From: Winogradskyella sp.
GTDB taxonomy: Bacteria > Bacteroidota > Bacteroidia > Flavobacteriales > Flavobacteriaceae
Reading direction: 5' to 3'
DNA length: 44,158 nt
NCBI RefSeq assembly: GCF_025210595.1
Contig: NZ_JAOARH010000025.1
Location: 1 to 44,158 of the forward strand
Shown here piece after piece: positions 8,693-21,324 of the stretch (positions are counted from its first letter, which is position 1; each line of letters starts with the position of its first letter). The position numbers and the translations under genes are program-made. A model generated the notes under the pieces. The model searched no databases and was not told the DNA's origin. It worked only from the letters and a program-made list of their open reading frames with translations.

Positions 8693-9085
8693 ATGAAGTC
8701 TGACAAAATTATTTTAGTATTAAGAATAGCTGTTGCAATTATTTTAATTCAAACTCTTCGTTTTAAGTTTACAGCGCATCCAGATAGTGTTTACATTTTT
8801 GAAACTGTAGGCTTAGAACCCTTTGGAAGAATTGGAATAGGAGTCCTAGAACTCATTGCTGGTATATTACTTTTAATACCAAAAACTGTTTGGGCTGGCG
8901 CATTATTAACTTTAGGTCTTATTGGTGGTGCAATAATAATGCATTTAACACGGTTAGGAATTGAAGTAAAAGGAGATGGAGGTGTATTATTCTACACAGC
9001 ATTAATAACTTTTATACTAAGTGCTATACTTCTATATTATTACAAAAATGAAATTCCCTTTATTGGTAAAAAACTAAGCTTTTAA
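8693..9085 (+). CDS. DoxX-like four-helix membrane protein
   Basis: A 130-residue membrane protein with four hydrophobic segments (about 5-22, 48-65, 66-88, 100-118). The GIGVLELIAGILLLIPKT stretch and the layout of four helices match the DoxX/DoxD-like family of small inner-membrane proteins, whose biochemical role is mostly unsettled. It follows the nucleotidase pair by 57 bp with no terminator seen between. Its TAA stop shares the palindrome TTAA with the stop of the convergent gene. Confidence 0.75.
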   Translation: MKSDKIILVLRIAVAIILIQTLRFKFTAHPDSVYIFETVGLEPFGRIGIGVLELIAGILLLIPKTVWAGALLTLGLIGGAIIMHLTRLGIEVKGDGGVLFYTALITFILSAILLYYYKNEIPFIGKKLSF

Positions 9086-9816
9086 CCGTTCGTTATATCA
9101 AAATATTCAGGCTCCGGGTCACTAAATTTTAGTTGTGATTGTACATAAAAGAACACAAAAGATACGACTAAGAAAAACGAAAATATAAAGGCTAAGGTCT
9201 TATCATCTATTATATAATAATATGCTAGCTGAATAATTTCTGAAAAAACCATACAGATAGAACCTACAAGAAACAACATAGATTTATTATCATTTTTATA
9301 CATATAATCTAACAACGCTACAGATAATAACACCATTATTACTGCATTATACACAAACTCTAACATATATTCATTATTAGAAAGTGTACCTTTTGTAGTG
9401 TCTGTAACCAAAATAACACAAAACACATCTAATGCAAAAAGAATAACTATAGGTATTACTAACTCTTTAAAAACTTTTTTAATATTAACAGGTAAAATGA
9501 TTTTGAAAATTAAAAACAAGTACGAAATAATATATAAAATGTTAGAACCATAATAATAATAATCAACCTCTCCTTCTTTAACCTCAGCACCATACCAAGC
9601 TAAAAAACTTAATATATGCCCTAAAGTAAACGCGATTAAAAAACCAATGAAAAGTTTTGATTTTCTTTTAGTCCACACACAATATAAAATAGTCAACAAA
9701 ACAAGCATTAAAGCACTTAGTGTGTCGCCTTCTTTTTCTAGCACAAATCCTTGTAATACTATAAAAACTCCACCTAAAAGCAATAGCACTACTTTTAAGA
9801 TTTTATTTAATAACAT
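9082..9816 (-). CDS. Multi-pass membrane protein, possibly YhhN/lysoplasmalogenase-like
   Basis: A 244-residue protein with about eight hydrophobic segments (near 4-22, 33-49, 55-72, 88-110, 118-138, 152-170, 178-201, 206-228) and short loops. Eight helices, the length, and the motif-like segment FLVGSICMVFSEIIQLAYY near the seventh helix recall the YhhN family (bacterial relatives of TMEM86 lysoplasmalogenase). The resemblance is weak and I would not assign the enzyme function. It may equally be an uncharacterised membrane protein. Its stop overlaps that of the DoxX-like gene within a shared TTAA. Confidence 0.5.
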   Translation of the reverse strand: MLLNKILKVVLLLLGGVFIVLQGFVLEKEGDTLSALMLVLLTILYCVWTKRKSKLFIGFLIAFTLGHILSFLAWYGAEVKEGEVDYYYYGSNILYIISYLFLIFKIILPVNIKKVFKELVIPIVILFALDVFCVILVTDTTKGTLSNNEYMLEFVYNAVIMVLLSVALLDYMYKNDNKSMLFLVGSICMVFSEIIQLAYYYIIDDKTLAFIFSFFLVVSFVFFYVQSQLKFSDPEPEYFDITNG

Positions 9817-9915
9817 AATTAATCCCTTATTATGGGAACGAATATAATAAAAAATTGCAATTAAACGGTAAAATATTACTTTTTATCGGTAAAAAACTTG
9901 TTTTTACGTAGGAAT

Positions 9916-13387
<3,472 letters not shown>

Positions 13388-13415
13388 AGAATGCAATTTC
13401 TATCTAAATAGAAAT

Positions 13416-14003
13416 CTATAACCCTTCTTTATTCAACCATTTTGGTGCTGGCAGTGGCACATAATTATTCATTTTATTAAATAAACCTTCAATAGTATTA
13501 TCTACAACTACAGCATCTAGATTTTCTTGTTTTAAAAAACCTCTTTCAACCATCATCTTACATTGCGTAATTAATGCATCATAGTAACCATTGATATTTA
13601 AAATACCTATTGGTTTTGTATGCAAACCTAATTGTCCCCAAGTAGTGATTTCAAAAAACTCATCCATAGTACCAAATCCACCAGGAATAATAATAAAACC
13701 ATCACTCTTTTCGTACATAAGTATTTTACGATCGTGCATATTATCTGTTACAACTAATTCTGTAAGCTCTGTATGAACTATTTCTTTTGTTTTTAAAAAA
13801 TGAGGGATTACACCAATGGTTTTTCCATTAGCATCAATAGCACCTTGCGCTACTTTACCCATAACACCAATCTTTGCTGCGCCATAAACCAAAGCTATAT
13901 TTTTCTTAGCCATATAGAAACCTAATTGATATGCTGTTGTAATAATATCCGTATCATTACCCTCACTGCTTCCGCAAAAAACTGATATACTTTTCATATT
14001 CAT
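13416..14003 (-). CDS. LOG family protein (TIGR00730; nucleotide 5'-monophosphate phosphoribohydrolase type)
   Basis: A 195-residue Rossmann-fold protein. The diagnostic motif PGGFGTMDE is at 107-115, and MHDRK at 89-93 supplies the conserved Arg. SVFCGSSEG at the N-terminus and VYGAAKIGVMG complete the family pattern. Members cleave nucleoside 5'-monophosphates such as cytokinin ribotides; the native bacterial substrate here is unknown. The start may be the first or third codon (both Met). A 20-nt hairpin separates it from the downstream lipoprotein gene. Confidence 0.93.
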   Translation of the reverse strand: MNMKSISVFCGSSEGNDTDIITTAYQLGFYMAKKNIALVYGAAKIGVMGKVAQGAIDANGKTIGVIPHFLKTKEIVHTELTELVVTDNMHDRKILMYEKSDGFIIIPGGFGTMDEFFEITTWGQLGLHTKPIGILNINGYYDALITQCKMMVERGFLKQENLDAVVVDNTIEGLFNKMNNYVPLPAPKWLNKEGL

Positions 14004-14085
14004 TTCCCATGCAAGCGGGAATCTTTTAATTATTTTTTTTTAGTCTTAACTACGCTCAATCTAGCAATTCAAATCTGCTTCATCT

Positions 14086-14961
14086 TCAACTTCTTGTGCC
14101 CTTCAACATTCTATCATTTCCGTTTAAATCTTTTTTTAATTCTATATTATGGAAATTAGCATCTACTAAAAGCTGTTTTGTTTCTTCACCAAGATACTGG
14201 TTAATTTCAAAATAAAGCTGCCCTTGTTCTTTCAAATTATCAGCAGCAAAACTGGTTATAGTTTTATAGAAAATCAACGGGTTTTCATTTTCCACAAACA
14301 ATGCTAAATGTGGTTCATTATCAAGTACATTTGGCTTCATTTCTTGTTTTTCGAGATGACGTACGTATGGTGGATTGGATACAATGATATCAAACTTCAA
14401 ATTTTTCAACTCCAAATTCCAAGTACTATCATCTAAAATGTCAACTTCCAAAAAATTAATATCAACTTGATTTAATTCTGCATTTGCTTTGGCAACGTCT
14501 AGGGCTTTATCTGAAACATCCAAAGCACAAACCTTTGCGCTTGGCATAAACTTTGCCAAACTAACTGCTATTGAACCAGAACCCGTTCCGATGTCTAAAA
14601 CCGTTGTTGTTTTGGGATTTGTCTTTTTGTTTTTGGAATTTGCGATGATAAGAGACACGAGCTCCTCTGTTTCTGGTCTAGGAATTAGCACATTTTCGTT
14701 TACTTTAAAAGTAAGTCCGAAAAATTCTGTCTCTCCTAAGATATATTGAATAGGTTTTTGCTGTTTTAAATCTTCAAGTGTCTTAAAAAAAGTATCTGTT
14801 TCAGTTTTTGAAAATGTAAAACCTGGCTCTAATGCTAATTGAATTCTGGAAACATTAAGATAGTGTTCCGTTGCTAAAAAGAAGAAACTTTCTACTTCAG
14901 CTTTACCATAAATTGCATCCAATTCTGTGTGAAAAATATGTTTTAAATCTAAAGCTTTCAA
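14086..14961 (-). CDS. prmC: Peptide chain release factor N5-glutamine methyltransferase PrmC
   Basis: Methylates the Gln of the GGQ motif in release factors 1 and 2. The 291 residues fit the family. The N-terminal helical domain ends with PIQYILGETEFFGLTF and the highly conserved VLIPRPETEELV (91-102). The SAM-binding loop DIGTGSGSIAVSLA begins at 123, and the catalytic NPPY is at 196-199 (IVSNPPYVR). It lies 2 bp after the GNAT gene 14964-15455, so the two form an operon. Confidence 0.97.
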   Translation of the reverse strand: MKALDLKHIFHTELDAIYGKAEVESFFFLATEHYLNVSRIQLALEPGFTFSKTETDTFFKTLEDLKQQKPIQYILGETEFFGLTFKVNENVLIPRPETEELVSLIIANSKNKKTNPKTTTVLDIGTGSGSIAVSLAKFMPSAKVCALDVSDKALDVAKANAELNQVDINFLEVDILDDSTWNLELKNLKFDIIVSNPPYVRHLEKQEMKPNVLDNEPHLALFVENENPLIFYKTITSFAADNLKEQGQLYFEINQYLGEETKQLLVDANFHNIELKKDLNGNDRMLKGTRS

Positions 14962-14963
14962 TA

Positions 14964-15455
14964 TTAAAGAGTTTTAAGCATCCAAACTGTACACGAATAA
15001 TGACCTGTATTCCCCATAGGTTTATCAATAAACTCAAAACCTACTTTTTTGTATAATTTTCTAGCAGCATCCATATATGGCATGGTTTCTAAATAACATT
15101 TATCAAAACCAGCATCTTTTGCAAATAACAGGCATTTTTCCATCATTTTACTGCCAACACCTTTTCCTCTTGCTTCAGGCATAAAATACATTTTTTGCAA
15201 TTCGCATACATTACCATTATAATTATCTAATGGAGAAATACCTGCTCCACCTATAATCTCACCAGCTTTTTCTACTACATAATAAATTTTGCGTGCCTGG
15301 TCATAAGTTTCGGTCATACAATCTAAAGCTTTATCCTCATAAGCTGTACCAACTTTTGGCACACCAAATTCTATTAAAACACTACGAATAGCTTTAGCAA
15401 TTTTAGGATTATCCTTTTGTTCTATTTCTCGAATAACAATAGTATCTTTACTCAC
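14964..15455 (-). CDS. GNAT family N-acetyltransferase
   Basis: A 163-residue acetyltransferase. The acetyl-CoA binding motif A is MYFMPEARGKGVGSKMME (R/Q-x-x-G-x-G/A type), preceded by the beta-strand CELQKMYF and followed by CYLETMPYMDAARKLYKKVGF, a typical motif B with a Tyr and the GF ending. The substrate is unknown. It is the first gene of a pair with prmC, and it is divergent from the LEA-type lipoprotein gene 60 bp away. Confidence 0.9.
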   Translation of the reverse strand: MSKDTIVIREIEQKDNPKIAKAIRSVLIEFGVPKVGTAYEDKALDCMTETYDQARKIYYVVEKAGEIIGGAGISPLDNYNGNVCELQKMYFMPEARGKGVGSKMMEKCLLFAKDAGFDKCYLETMPYMDAARKLYKKVGFEFIDKPMGNTGHYSCTVWMLKTL

Positions 15456-15515
15456 TTAAATTAAGATTTAATACTGATTAATTTCGGTATGAAGATAGCT
15501 ATAATTATCTATGTT

Positions 15516-15974
15516 ATGCACAAAAGAACTATTCTCATTTTATTGTTTTTTTCACTGGTTTTCAACTGTACTGTAAATGAACAACCTCAGTTTTCTGGAC
15601 TAGAAAACATAAAAGTTGTAGACTCTAACATTAAAAACATTACACTTAGTGCAGATGCTTTATTTGTTAACCCTAATGATGTTGGTGGCATATTAAAAGC
15701 TGAGGACTTAAAAGTTTACATAAACGATACCGAAGTAGCCACATTAATTTCTGAAGAGTTTAAAGTACCATCAAAGAAAAATTTTAAAATCCCACTAACT
15801 GTAGCTGTGGCAACTGATAGTATTGTTGACAAAAAAAGCCTTGGAGGTTTAATCGGTAGCTTAATTTCTCAAAAACTAAAAGTGCAATACAAAGGTGAAA
15901 TTAAATACAAAGTACTCGGTTTTTCCTCTACTTACAATGTTGACGAAACTCAAAATATTAAAATTAAGCTGTAA
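15516..15974 (+). CDS. LEA type 2-like lipoprotein
   Basis: A 152-residue lipoprotein when started at 15516 (MHKRTILILLFFSLVFNC, lipobox Cys at 18); the open frame reaches back to 15489, but that would precede the signal peptide by nine residues. The mature part has the pattern of LEA type 2/WHy domains: a strand pair around VDSNIKNITLSADALFVNPN, then LKVYINDTEVATLI and VPSKKNFKIPLTVAV. The role is unknown; a cell-envelope location is inferred. Its TAA is followed at once, in the same reading frame, by the TTG start of ribD. Confidence 0.75.
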   Translation: MHKRTILILLFFSLVFNCTVNEQPQFSGLENIKVVDSNIKNITLSADALFVNPNDVGGILKAEDLKVYINDTEVATLISEEFKVPSKKNFKIPLTVAVATDSIVDKKSLGGLIGSLISQKLKVQYKGEIKYKVLGFSSTYNVDETQNIKIKL

Positions 15975-16982
15975 TTGAATACCAATGAATATTATATAAA
16001 GCGCTGCTTACAGATTGCAAAAAATGGATTAGGCTCTACACAACCAAACCCAATGGTTGGTGCTGTTATTGTACACAAAAACAATATAATTGGTGAAGGT
16101 TACACAAGCCCTTATGGCGGACCACATGCAGAAGTAAATGCAATAAATGCTGTAAAGGATAAAACATTATTAAGCAAAAGCACACTTTACGTTACCCTAG
16201 AACCTTGTAGTCATTTTGGAAAAACACCACCTTGTAGCGACTTAATTGTGAAACATAAAATTCCGAAAGTGGTTATTGGCTGTGTAGATGATAACCCTGA
16301 AGTTGCTGGTAAAGGTATTACTAAACTAAAAAACTCTGGTTGCCACGTTATTGTTGGTGTACTCGGAAAAGAATGCAAAACACACCATAAACGATTCTTT
16401 ACCTTTCACAATAAAAAGCGTCCATATATCATTTTAAAATGGGCAGAAACTAGAGATGGATTTATAGCTCCTAAAAGTAAAGATAAGCAAAAGCCAGTAT
16501 GGATTACCAACAAATACTCTAGACAGTTAGTTCATAAATGGCGCGCTGAAGAACAAAGCATCCTTGTAGGAATCAACACTGTAATAGAAGACAACCCTAG
16601 TTTAACAGTTAGAGATTGGACAGGAAAACATCCTGTTAGAATTGTTTTAGACAAAAAAAAATCACTCTCCTCAAGCCTGAACGTTTTTAACAACATCACT
16701 GAAACCATAAGAATAACAAATTCGCATATTGATTTTAACCAACCAATTGCTACCCAAATTTGTAAGCTATTGCATAAAAAAAGTATTAACTCGGTAATTA
16801 TTGAAGGAGGTGCAAAAACACTTCAAGCTTTTATTAACGAAAACCTTTGGGACGAAGCGCGAATTTTCACAGGTAATGCTGAGTTTAATAACGGTATAAA
16901 AGCTCCAAAACTTAATGGAACATTGAATTTTGAAACTAGTATTTTAGACGATATACTTAGGATTTATACTAGAGAAGACTAA
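15975..16982 (+). CDS. ribD: Bifunctional riboflavin biosynthesis protein RibD
   Basis: Performs the deamination and reduction steps that give 5-amino-6-ribitylamino-uracil phosphate. The start is the TTG at 15975, abutting the stop of the upstream gene. No ATG lies before the conserved N-terminus, and the first in-frame ATG falls inside the core motif QPNPMVG, so TTG is the only reasonable start. The deaminase domain shows HAEVNAI (His 51, Glu 53) and the zinc ligands Cys 78 and Cys 87 (EPCSHFGKTPPCSDL). The reductase domain shows ILKWAETRDGFIAP, VGINTVIEDNPSLTVR and the segment IIEGGAKTLQAFI. The 335-residue length is normal for the two-domain enzyme. Confidence 0.96.
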   Translation: MNTNEYYIKRCLQIAKNGLGSTQPNPMVGAVIVHKNNIIGEGYTSPYGGPHAEVNAINAVKDKTLLSKSTLYVTLEPCSHFGKTPPCSDLIVKHKIPKVVIGCVDDNPEVAGKGITKLKNSGCHVIVGVLGKECKTHHKRFFTFHNKKRPYIILKWAETRDGFIAPKSKDKQKPVWITNKYSRQLVHKWRAEEQSILVGINTVIEDNPSLTVRDWTGKHPVRIVLDKKKSLSSSLNVFNNITETIRITNSHIDFNQPIATQICKLLHKKSINSVIIEGGAKTLQAFINENLWDEARIFTGNAEFNNGIKAPKLNGTLNFETSILDDILRIYTRED

Positions 16983-16998
16983 GAACAAATTAAAAGAC

Positions 16999-17014
16999 TC
17001 CTGTTTACACAGGA
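16999..17014 (+). promoter_or_regulatory. Small hairpin overlapping a possible ribosome binding site
   Basis: A perfect 6-bp stem, TCCTGT and ACAGGA, with loop TTAC, ends 7 nt before the ATG of the HAD gene. Its 3' arm holds the only Shine-Dalgarno-like sequence (AGGA) in the ribD-HAD gap, so folding would hide it. A regulatory role is inference. Confidence 0.3.
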
Positions 17015-17021
17015 CATAGAT

Positions 17022-17633
17022 ATGATTAAAACGTTAATATTCGATTTTGGCGATGTGTTTATCAACTTAGATAAACTAGGCGCAATGCAAAATGCACTAA
17101 AGCTTTTTGGCTTAAATACTTTTGAAGAAGATATGATAGCCGCTAATATTCAGTATGAAATTGGCAAAATTTCCACTACTGAATTTATTGAATTCTATCA
17201 ATCTAAATTTCCACACTTAAACGAAACTCAAATTGTTGATGCTTGGAACTATATTATTAAGGATTTCCCTAAATATCGTCTAGATTTTATCGAAAATTTA
17301 GCTAGAAACAATCAATACAAATTGATTCTTCTTAGCAACACTAACGATATGCACATAGATTTTATTAAGAATAATGTATGCTTCTATGAAGACTTTAAAA
17401 ATTGTTTTGACAAATTCTACCTTTCTCAAGAAATTCATCTAAGAAAACCTAATAAAGACATTTTTGATTTTGTTTTACAGGAAAACAATTTAATTCCAAA
17501 TGAATGTTTGTTTATAGACGACACTAAAGAAAACACAGATATGGCAGCTACCATGAAAATAAACATCTGGAATATTGACGAAACCAAGGAAGATGTTGTG
17601 AGCCTATTTGAAATTAAAAAAGATCTCTTTTGA
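17022..17633 (+). CDS. HAD superfamily (subfamily IA) phosphatase
   Basis: A 203-residue hydrolase. All four HAD motifs are visible: motif I DFGDVF (nucleophile Asp at 8), motif II LLSNTND near 106, the motif III Lys in LRKPNKDIFDFV, and motif IV LFIDDTKENTD. The alpha-helical cap sits between motifs I and II, as in class IA. It resembles YihX-like sugar-phosphate phosphatases, but the substrate cannot be read from sequence. Its TGA overlaps the TTG start of the next gene (TTGA). Confidence 0.92.
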   Translation: MIKTLIFDFGDVFINLDKLGAMQNALKLFGLNTFEEDMIAANIQYEIGKISTTEFIEFYQSKFPHLNETQIVDAWNYIIKDFPKYRLDFIENLARNNQYKLILLSNTNDMHIDFIKNNVCFYEDFKNCFDKFYLSQEIHLRKPNKDIFDFVLQENNLIPNECLFIDDTKENTDMAATMKINIWNIDETKEDVVSLFEIKKDLF

Positions 17634-18478
17634 TTTCCCTTACACTAAGCATACTATCTTCTACAGCAATTTTTGTGCTTTTTAAACTTTTCAATAAGTA
17701 TAACGTTAACACACTACAAGCCATCGTCATTAATTATATTACTGCAAGCACTTGTGGTATTTTACTTTATGATCAACAAATTGAATTATCTAAAATAATT
17801 AATACTAACTGGTTATACTCTGCTATAATTCTAGGCTTTTTATTCATTAGCATTTTTAACGTTATGGCACTTACAGCTCAAAAAAATGGATTATCTGTTG
17901 CTTCTGTAGCGAGTAAAATGAGTGTCATTATTCCTATTCTTTTTGGAATACTGATTTATAACGAAAGCTTAGGTATTAGAAAAATTTCAGGAATAATTCT
18001 CGCTTTGGTTGCTGTTTACTTAACGTCCATAAAACCAAAAAAAGATGTAGTACTAACCAAAGCTGTTTACCTTCCTATTATATTATTCTTAGGTTCTGGA
18101 ACAATAGACACTAGTGTAAACCATTACGCACCTGAAGGAAAAATGCCCTTATTTTTAGCTGTAATTTTTGCAGTTGCAGGGATTATAGGCTTATTTGTTT
18201 TGAGCTATAAATCACTAAAAAAGCATCAACAATTCAATAAAAAAAGTATTCCTTTTGGCATAGCATTAGGCATCGTTAATTATAGCTCTATGTTTTTTTT
18301 ATTAAAAGCTTTACGAGTAGATAACTTTGAAAGCTCTTCTGTATTTACAATAAATAATGTAGCTATAGTTGCCGTTTCTTGTTTGACAGGTCTTTTATTA
18401 TTTAAAGAACAGATTACAAAAACAAATTGGTTAGGAATCTTTATAGCACTATTATCTATAGTTTTAGTAACACTATAG
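17630..18478 (+). CDS. DMT/EamA family transporter
   Basis: A 282-residue membrane protein with about ten hydrophobic helices in two similar halves, the layout of the drug/metabolite transporter superfamily. Recognisable parts are LSVASVASKMSVIIPILFG with IYNE in the first half, and FTINNVAIVAVSCLTGLLLFKE in the second, both typical of EamA repeats. The start is TTG at 17630, overlapping the HAD stop as TTGA. Substrate unknown. It ends 38 bp before the convergent arylsulfotransferase gene, with no clear terminator between. Confidence 0.88.
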   Translation: MISLTLSILSSTAIFVLFKLFNKYNVNTLQAIVINYITASTCGILLYDQQIELSKIINTNWLYSAIILGFLFISIFNVMALTAQKNGLSVASVASKMSVIIPILFGILIYNESLGIRKISGIILALVAVYLTSIKPKKDVVLTKAVYLPIILFLGSGTIDTSVNHYAPEGKMPLFLAVIFAVAGIIGLFVLSYKSLKKHQQFNKKSIPFGIALGIVNYSSMFFLLKALRVDNFESSSVFTINNVAIVAVSCLTGLLLFKEQITKTNWLGIFIALLSIVLVTL

Positions 18479-18516
18479 CCACATAAAACCACTTAATCTT
18501 TAGAAAAACGGCATAT

Positions 18517-20109
18517 TTAATTCTTCAATACTTTCACATATTTAGAAGTATTACCTACAGAAATTTTCACCATATACAGTCCTTTTGTTATATTTTCTAA
18601 ATTAATAGAATTAGAATCTGTTTTTCTCAAAACCATTTTTCCAGTAATGTTATAAACTTCTATTTCATCTATAAGTTGAGTAAAATCAAAATTTAAAATA
18701 TCTTCCGTAGGATTAGGATAAACTTTAAGACCTACTAATTGAGAATCTTCAATTGACAATCGATTAACACAATCATCTGTTAAGACATTTACATCTTCTA
18801 TCTTTCCTGTATTGTTAAAAGTAACACCATTAAAGCCAACATAATTAGAAGGATATCTATGAGCCCTAAAAGACGCATTATCACTAGGATCATCTGTTTG
18901 ATTAAAAACTGTATTGTTAGCAACTGGAATTATATATACCCAAACCACGTTTCCTAAATTATCAACCTCAGTAATCCTACCTTTTTCTGACTCATTTATT
19001 AAAGCGTTTCCATTAGACATAATTTGCATGCCGCATCTAGAGCTTCCTAGCATAGTTTCACCCAATATAACACCATCGTATGACCAAAAATAATCTTCAG
19101 GTAAAAACTTACCCAAACTCATACTATAGATCCCATTAGAATCATTTTGATCTATTATATGAATTGAAGATGCTGTTATATCAACTCCATAGCCATCATT
19201 AGAAAACACAGACATTTTACCTTGATTAGGACCTTCAGTTATCCATTTTATATCATGTTGTCTCCCTAGTTTTCTATCGTCTATAGTTCCCATGTTATAA
19301 ACCGCTGGATTACCCCATCTCCATAAAAAATCACCTCCTTTATTATAAATTCCACCTGCATGAGAAGCTGCTTCTGCTGTTGTAGTACTGTGGTCTATTA
19401 CAAACACTTCATTTAGGTGCCTAGATGATATAGCTATTTGATCTAATTCTTCATTATAATCTATTGCATTTGCGTGAACAAAATTTTCAGGGTTACCTCC
19501 ATCGTAATTCATATTCAATAACTGAGGGTTATCAGCAACGACTCCATAATTAGGTTTAGAACTATCAAAATCTTGTATTAAATGATCAAACAGCTTCCAT
19601 TCCCAAACAATATTTGCAGAATTAGCACCAACAGGTTCAATTTCAATAATTTTTTCTAACATAAAATTATTACCACTAAAAGACGTATCCTTTCCTTCTG
19701 CAAACATTTCTGTATTAGAATACACATCCCTAACTAAAACCAAGAAATTCCCATTAGGCAATGGCTCTATATCGTGATGAATACGAAAACCAAACTCATC
19801 TTGATAATTAATTCCCCATAAAATATTATTATCCCAATCTCTTAACTGCGCCTCAAACCCACTACTTTGCAAAAGGTTTCCATTTTCTAAGAAATAATTA
19901 TTACGACTTCCATCAATAGAGTTATTCCATTGATTAACCACCTCACCGCAATTATTAATTAAAAACACCCTTTCATCTGAAGTTGCTTTAAACAGAGTAA
20001 AACCTTCAGATTTTTCTTTATTAATATCATCAAAAACCAAACCGATTGTCTCTTGCCCATTAGACAAATTAATGAATAAGAGTAGAATAGAATAAATAAA
20101 ATTTTTCAT
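18517..20109 (-). CDS. Secreted aryl-sulfate sulfotransferase-like protein with type IX secretion domain
   Basis: A 530-residue exported protein. The signal peptide is MKNFIYSILLLFINLSNGQ. Residues about 30-430 form a beta-propeller like the arylsulfotransferase (ASST) family, with repeated Trp/Asp-rich blades (NILWGINYQDEFGFRIHHD, DIEPLPNGNFLVLVRD, GGDFLWRWGNP, DRKLGRQHDIKWI). The last ~75 residues are a type A sorting domain for type IX secretion (LKVYPNPTEDILNFDF, then YNITGKMVLRK, ending KYVKVLKN). The enzyme family transfers sulfate between phenolic compounds; the true substrate is unknown, and proteins of this shape are common in marine flavobacteria. Confidence 0.85.
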   Translation of the reverse strand: MKNFIYSILLLFINLSNGQETIGLVFDDINKEKSEGFTLFKATSDERVFLINNCGEVVNQWNNSIDGSRNNYFLENGNLLQSSGFEAQLRDWDNNILWGINYQDEFGFRIHHDIEPLPNGNFLVLVRDVYSNTEMFAEGKDTSFSGNNFMLEKIIEIEPVGANSANIVWEWKLFDHLIQDFDSSKPNYGVVADNPQLLNMNYDGGNPENFVHANAIDYNEELDQIAISSRHLNEVFVIDHSTTTAEAASHAGGIYNKGGDFLWRWGNPAVYNMGTIDDRKLGRQHDIKWITEGPNQGKMSVFSNDGYGVDITASSIHIIDQNDSNGIYSMSLGKFLPEDYFWSYDGVILGETMLGSSRCGMQIMSNGNALINESEKGRITEVDNLGNVVWVYIIPVANNTVFNQTDDPSDNASFRAHRYPSNYVGFNGVTFNNTGKIEDVNVLTDDCVNRLSIEDSQLVGLKVYPNPTEDILNFDFTQLIDEIEVYNITGKMVLRKTDSNSINLENITKGLYMVKISVGNTSKYVKVLKN

Positions 20110-20301
20110 AACTTTTTTTTACGCTAATATAATCTAGGAAATTATTTTAATCTATCACAAATCACATTTTAACACAAAATCACAAGTCGTTTTTAGTCTA
20201 TTTAATTCAGAAAAATTGAATATAAAAAAACGATTGAGAAGCTAATAAATATATAAAGTTCTTTTATAAAGATTTCATAATTTTATAGTAGTTTCGTACT
20301 A

Positions 20302-20916
20302 ATGAACATGAATCTTAAGGACACATACAAAACCATAGCTAAACCAGCATACGGCGAACTATTTAAAGATAAAAACAGTAAGTTTTATGGTTACGCATTT
20401 CCTGTAACTTCAGAAAATGAGATAAAAACTCATCTGAATAACGTAAAAAAAGAACATTATTCTGCAAGACATTGGTGCTATGCTTACCAATTAGGAACAG
20501 AAGTGACAAATTACAGAGCAAATGACGATGGAGAACCTAACAACTCTGCTGGTATGCCAATCTACGGACAAATTCAATCATTTAATGTTACTAATGTTTT
20601 AGTTGTTGTTGTACGCTACTTTGGTGGAGTTAAGCTAGGTGTTGGTGGTTTAATTAATGCCTACAGAACAGGAGCTCAATTAGCCTTAGAAGCCTCAGAC
20701 ATTATTGAGAAAACAATAGATAAAAGTTTTCTACTTCAATTTGAATATAAAAACATGAGTAAAGTAATGCGTATGTTAAAAGAAAATAATGTAGAAATAA
20801 ATAATCAAACTTTAGAACACAACTGTTTGTTAGAAATATCTGTCAGAAAAAGTAACGCTTTAAAGGTTTTTGAACTTTTTAGTCAATTTTACGGTGTGAA
20901 AATCAATGAATTATAA
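20302..20916 (+). CDS. YigZ/IMPACT family protein
   Basis: A 204-residue protein with the UPF0029 N-terminal domain: KFYGYAFPV, KEHYSARHWCYAY, the signature NDDGEPNNSAGMPI, and VVVVRYFGGVKLGVGGL followed by AYRTGA. The C-terminal ~70 residues form the DUF1949-type ferredoxin-like domain. The family is widespread; a link to translation control is known for eukaryotic IMPACT, while the bacterial role is unsettled. The start is at 20302 or 20308 (two Met codons). The stop abuts that of the convergent thioesterase in the palindrome TTATAA. Confidence 0.93.
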   Translation: MNMNLKDTYKTIAKPAYGELFKDKNSKFYGYAFPVTSENEIKTHLNNVKKEHYSARHWCYAYQLGTEVTNYRANDDGEPNNSAGMPIYGQIQSFNVTNVLVVVVRYFGGVKLGVGGLINAYRTGAQLALEASDIIEKTIDKSFLLQFEYKNMSKVMRMLKENNVEINNQTLEHNCLLEISVRKSNALKVFELFSQFYGVKINEL

Positions 20917-21324
20917 CGAATAATTTTGCAGTTTATCTAAAAGATATTTTGGACATCGAGTCGGTCTATTTCGCTTTGCATCAATAAAAGCTAAAATTGT
21001 ATTTCCAGTAGCCAATATTTCACCCTTATCATTTCTCAATTCGTAATCAAATTCTATTGAAGCAGTTGGCATTTTTTTCAACTGAGTTTTTACTTTAAGC
21101 ACATCATCATAACGTGCTGAATTTTTGTAATTTATACTTAACGAAACTACAGGCAACATAACTCCTTCTGCTTCCATAGCACTATAACTAAGCCCAAACT
21201 CTCTTAACCATTCTGTTCTACCTACCTCAAAATAAACGGCATAGTTAGCATGATAGACAACTCCCATCTGATCTGTCTCACCATAACGCACTCTTATTTT
21301 TGTTTCGTTAAAATTAAATTTCAA
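20911..21324 (-). CDS. Acyl-CoA thioesterase, hot-dog fold (YbgC/FadM-like)
   Basis: A 137-residue protein of the 4HBT family. The active-site region reads RYGETDQMGVVYHANYAVYFEVGR, where the conserved Asp (DQMGVVYHANY) is the catalytic residue. The later pattern NYKNSARYDDVLKVKT and the strand ATGNTILAFID also fit. It hydrolyses acyl-CoA thioesters; chain length is not predictable. It is divergent from dnaA, separated by a 192-bp T-rich spacer. Confidence 0.93.
   Translation of the reverse strand: MKFNFNETKIRVRYGETDQMGVVYHANYAVYFEVGRTEWLREFGLSYSAMEAEGVMLPVVSLSINYKNSARYDDVLKVKTQLKKMPTASIEFDYELRNDKGEILATGNTILAFIDAKRNRPTRCPKYLLDKLQNYSL

Noticed and set aside
13396-13415. Hairpin ATTTCTAT-CTAA-ATAGAAAT as a terminator between the LOG gene and the lipoprotein gene
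   Set aside because: The 8-bp stem is perfect but made almost only of A:T pairs, and no T run follows on the coding (minus) strand.
15489-16982. LEA-RibD fusion protein through read-through of TAA
   Set aside because: The frames are continuous except for the stop, but the LEA part has a lipoprotein signal and RibD is cytoplasmic, so a fusion makes no sense. The TTG start explains the layout.
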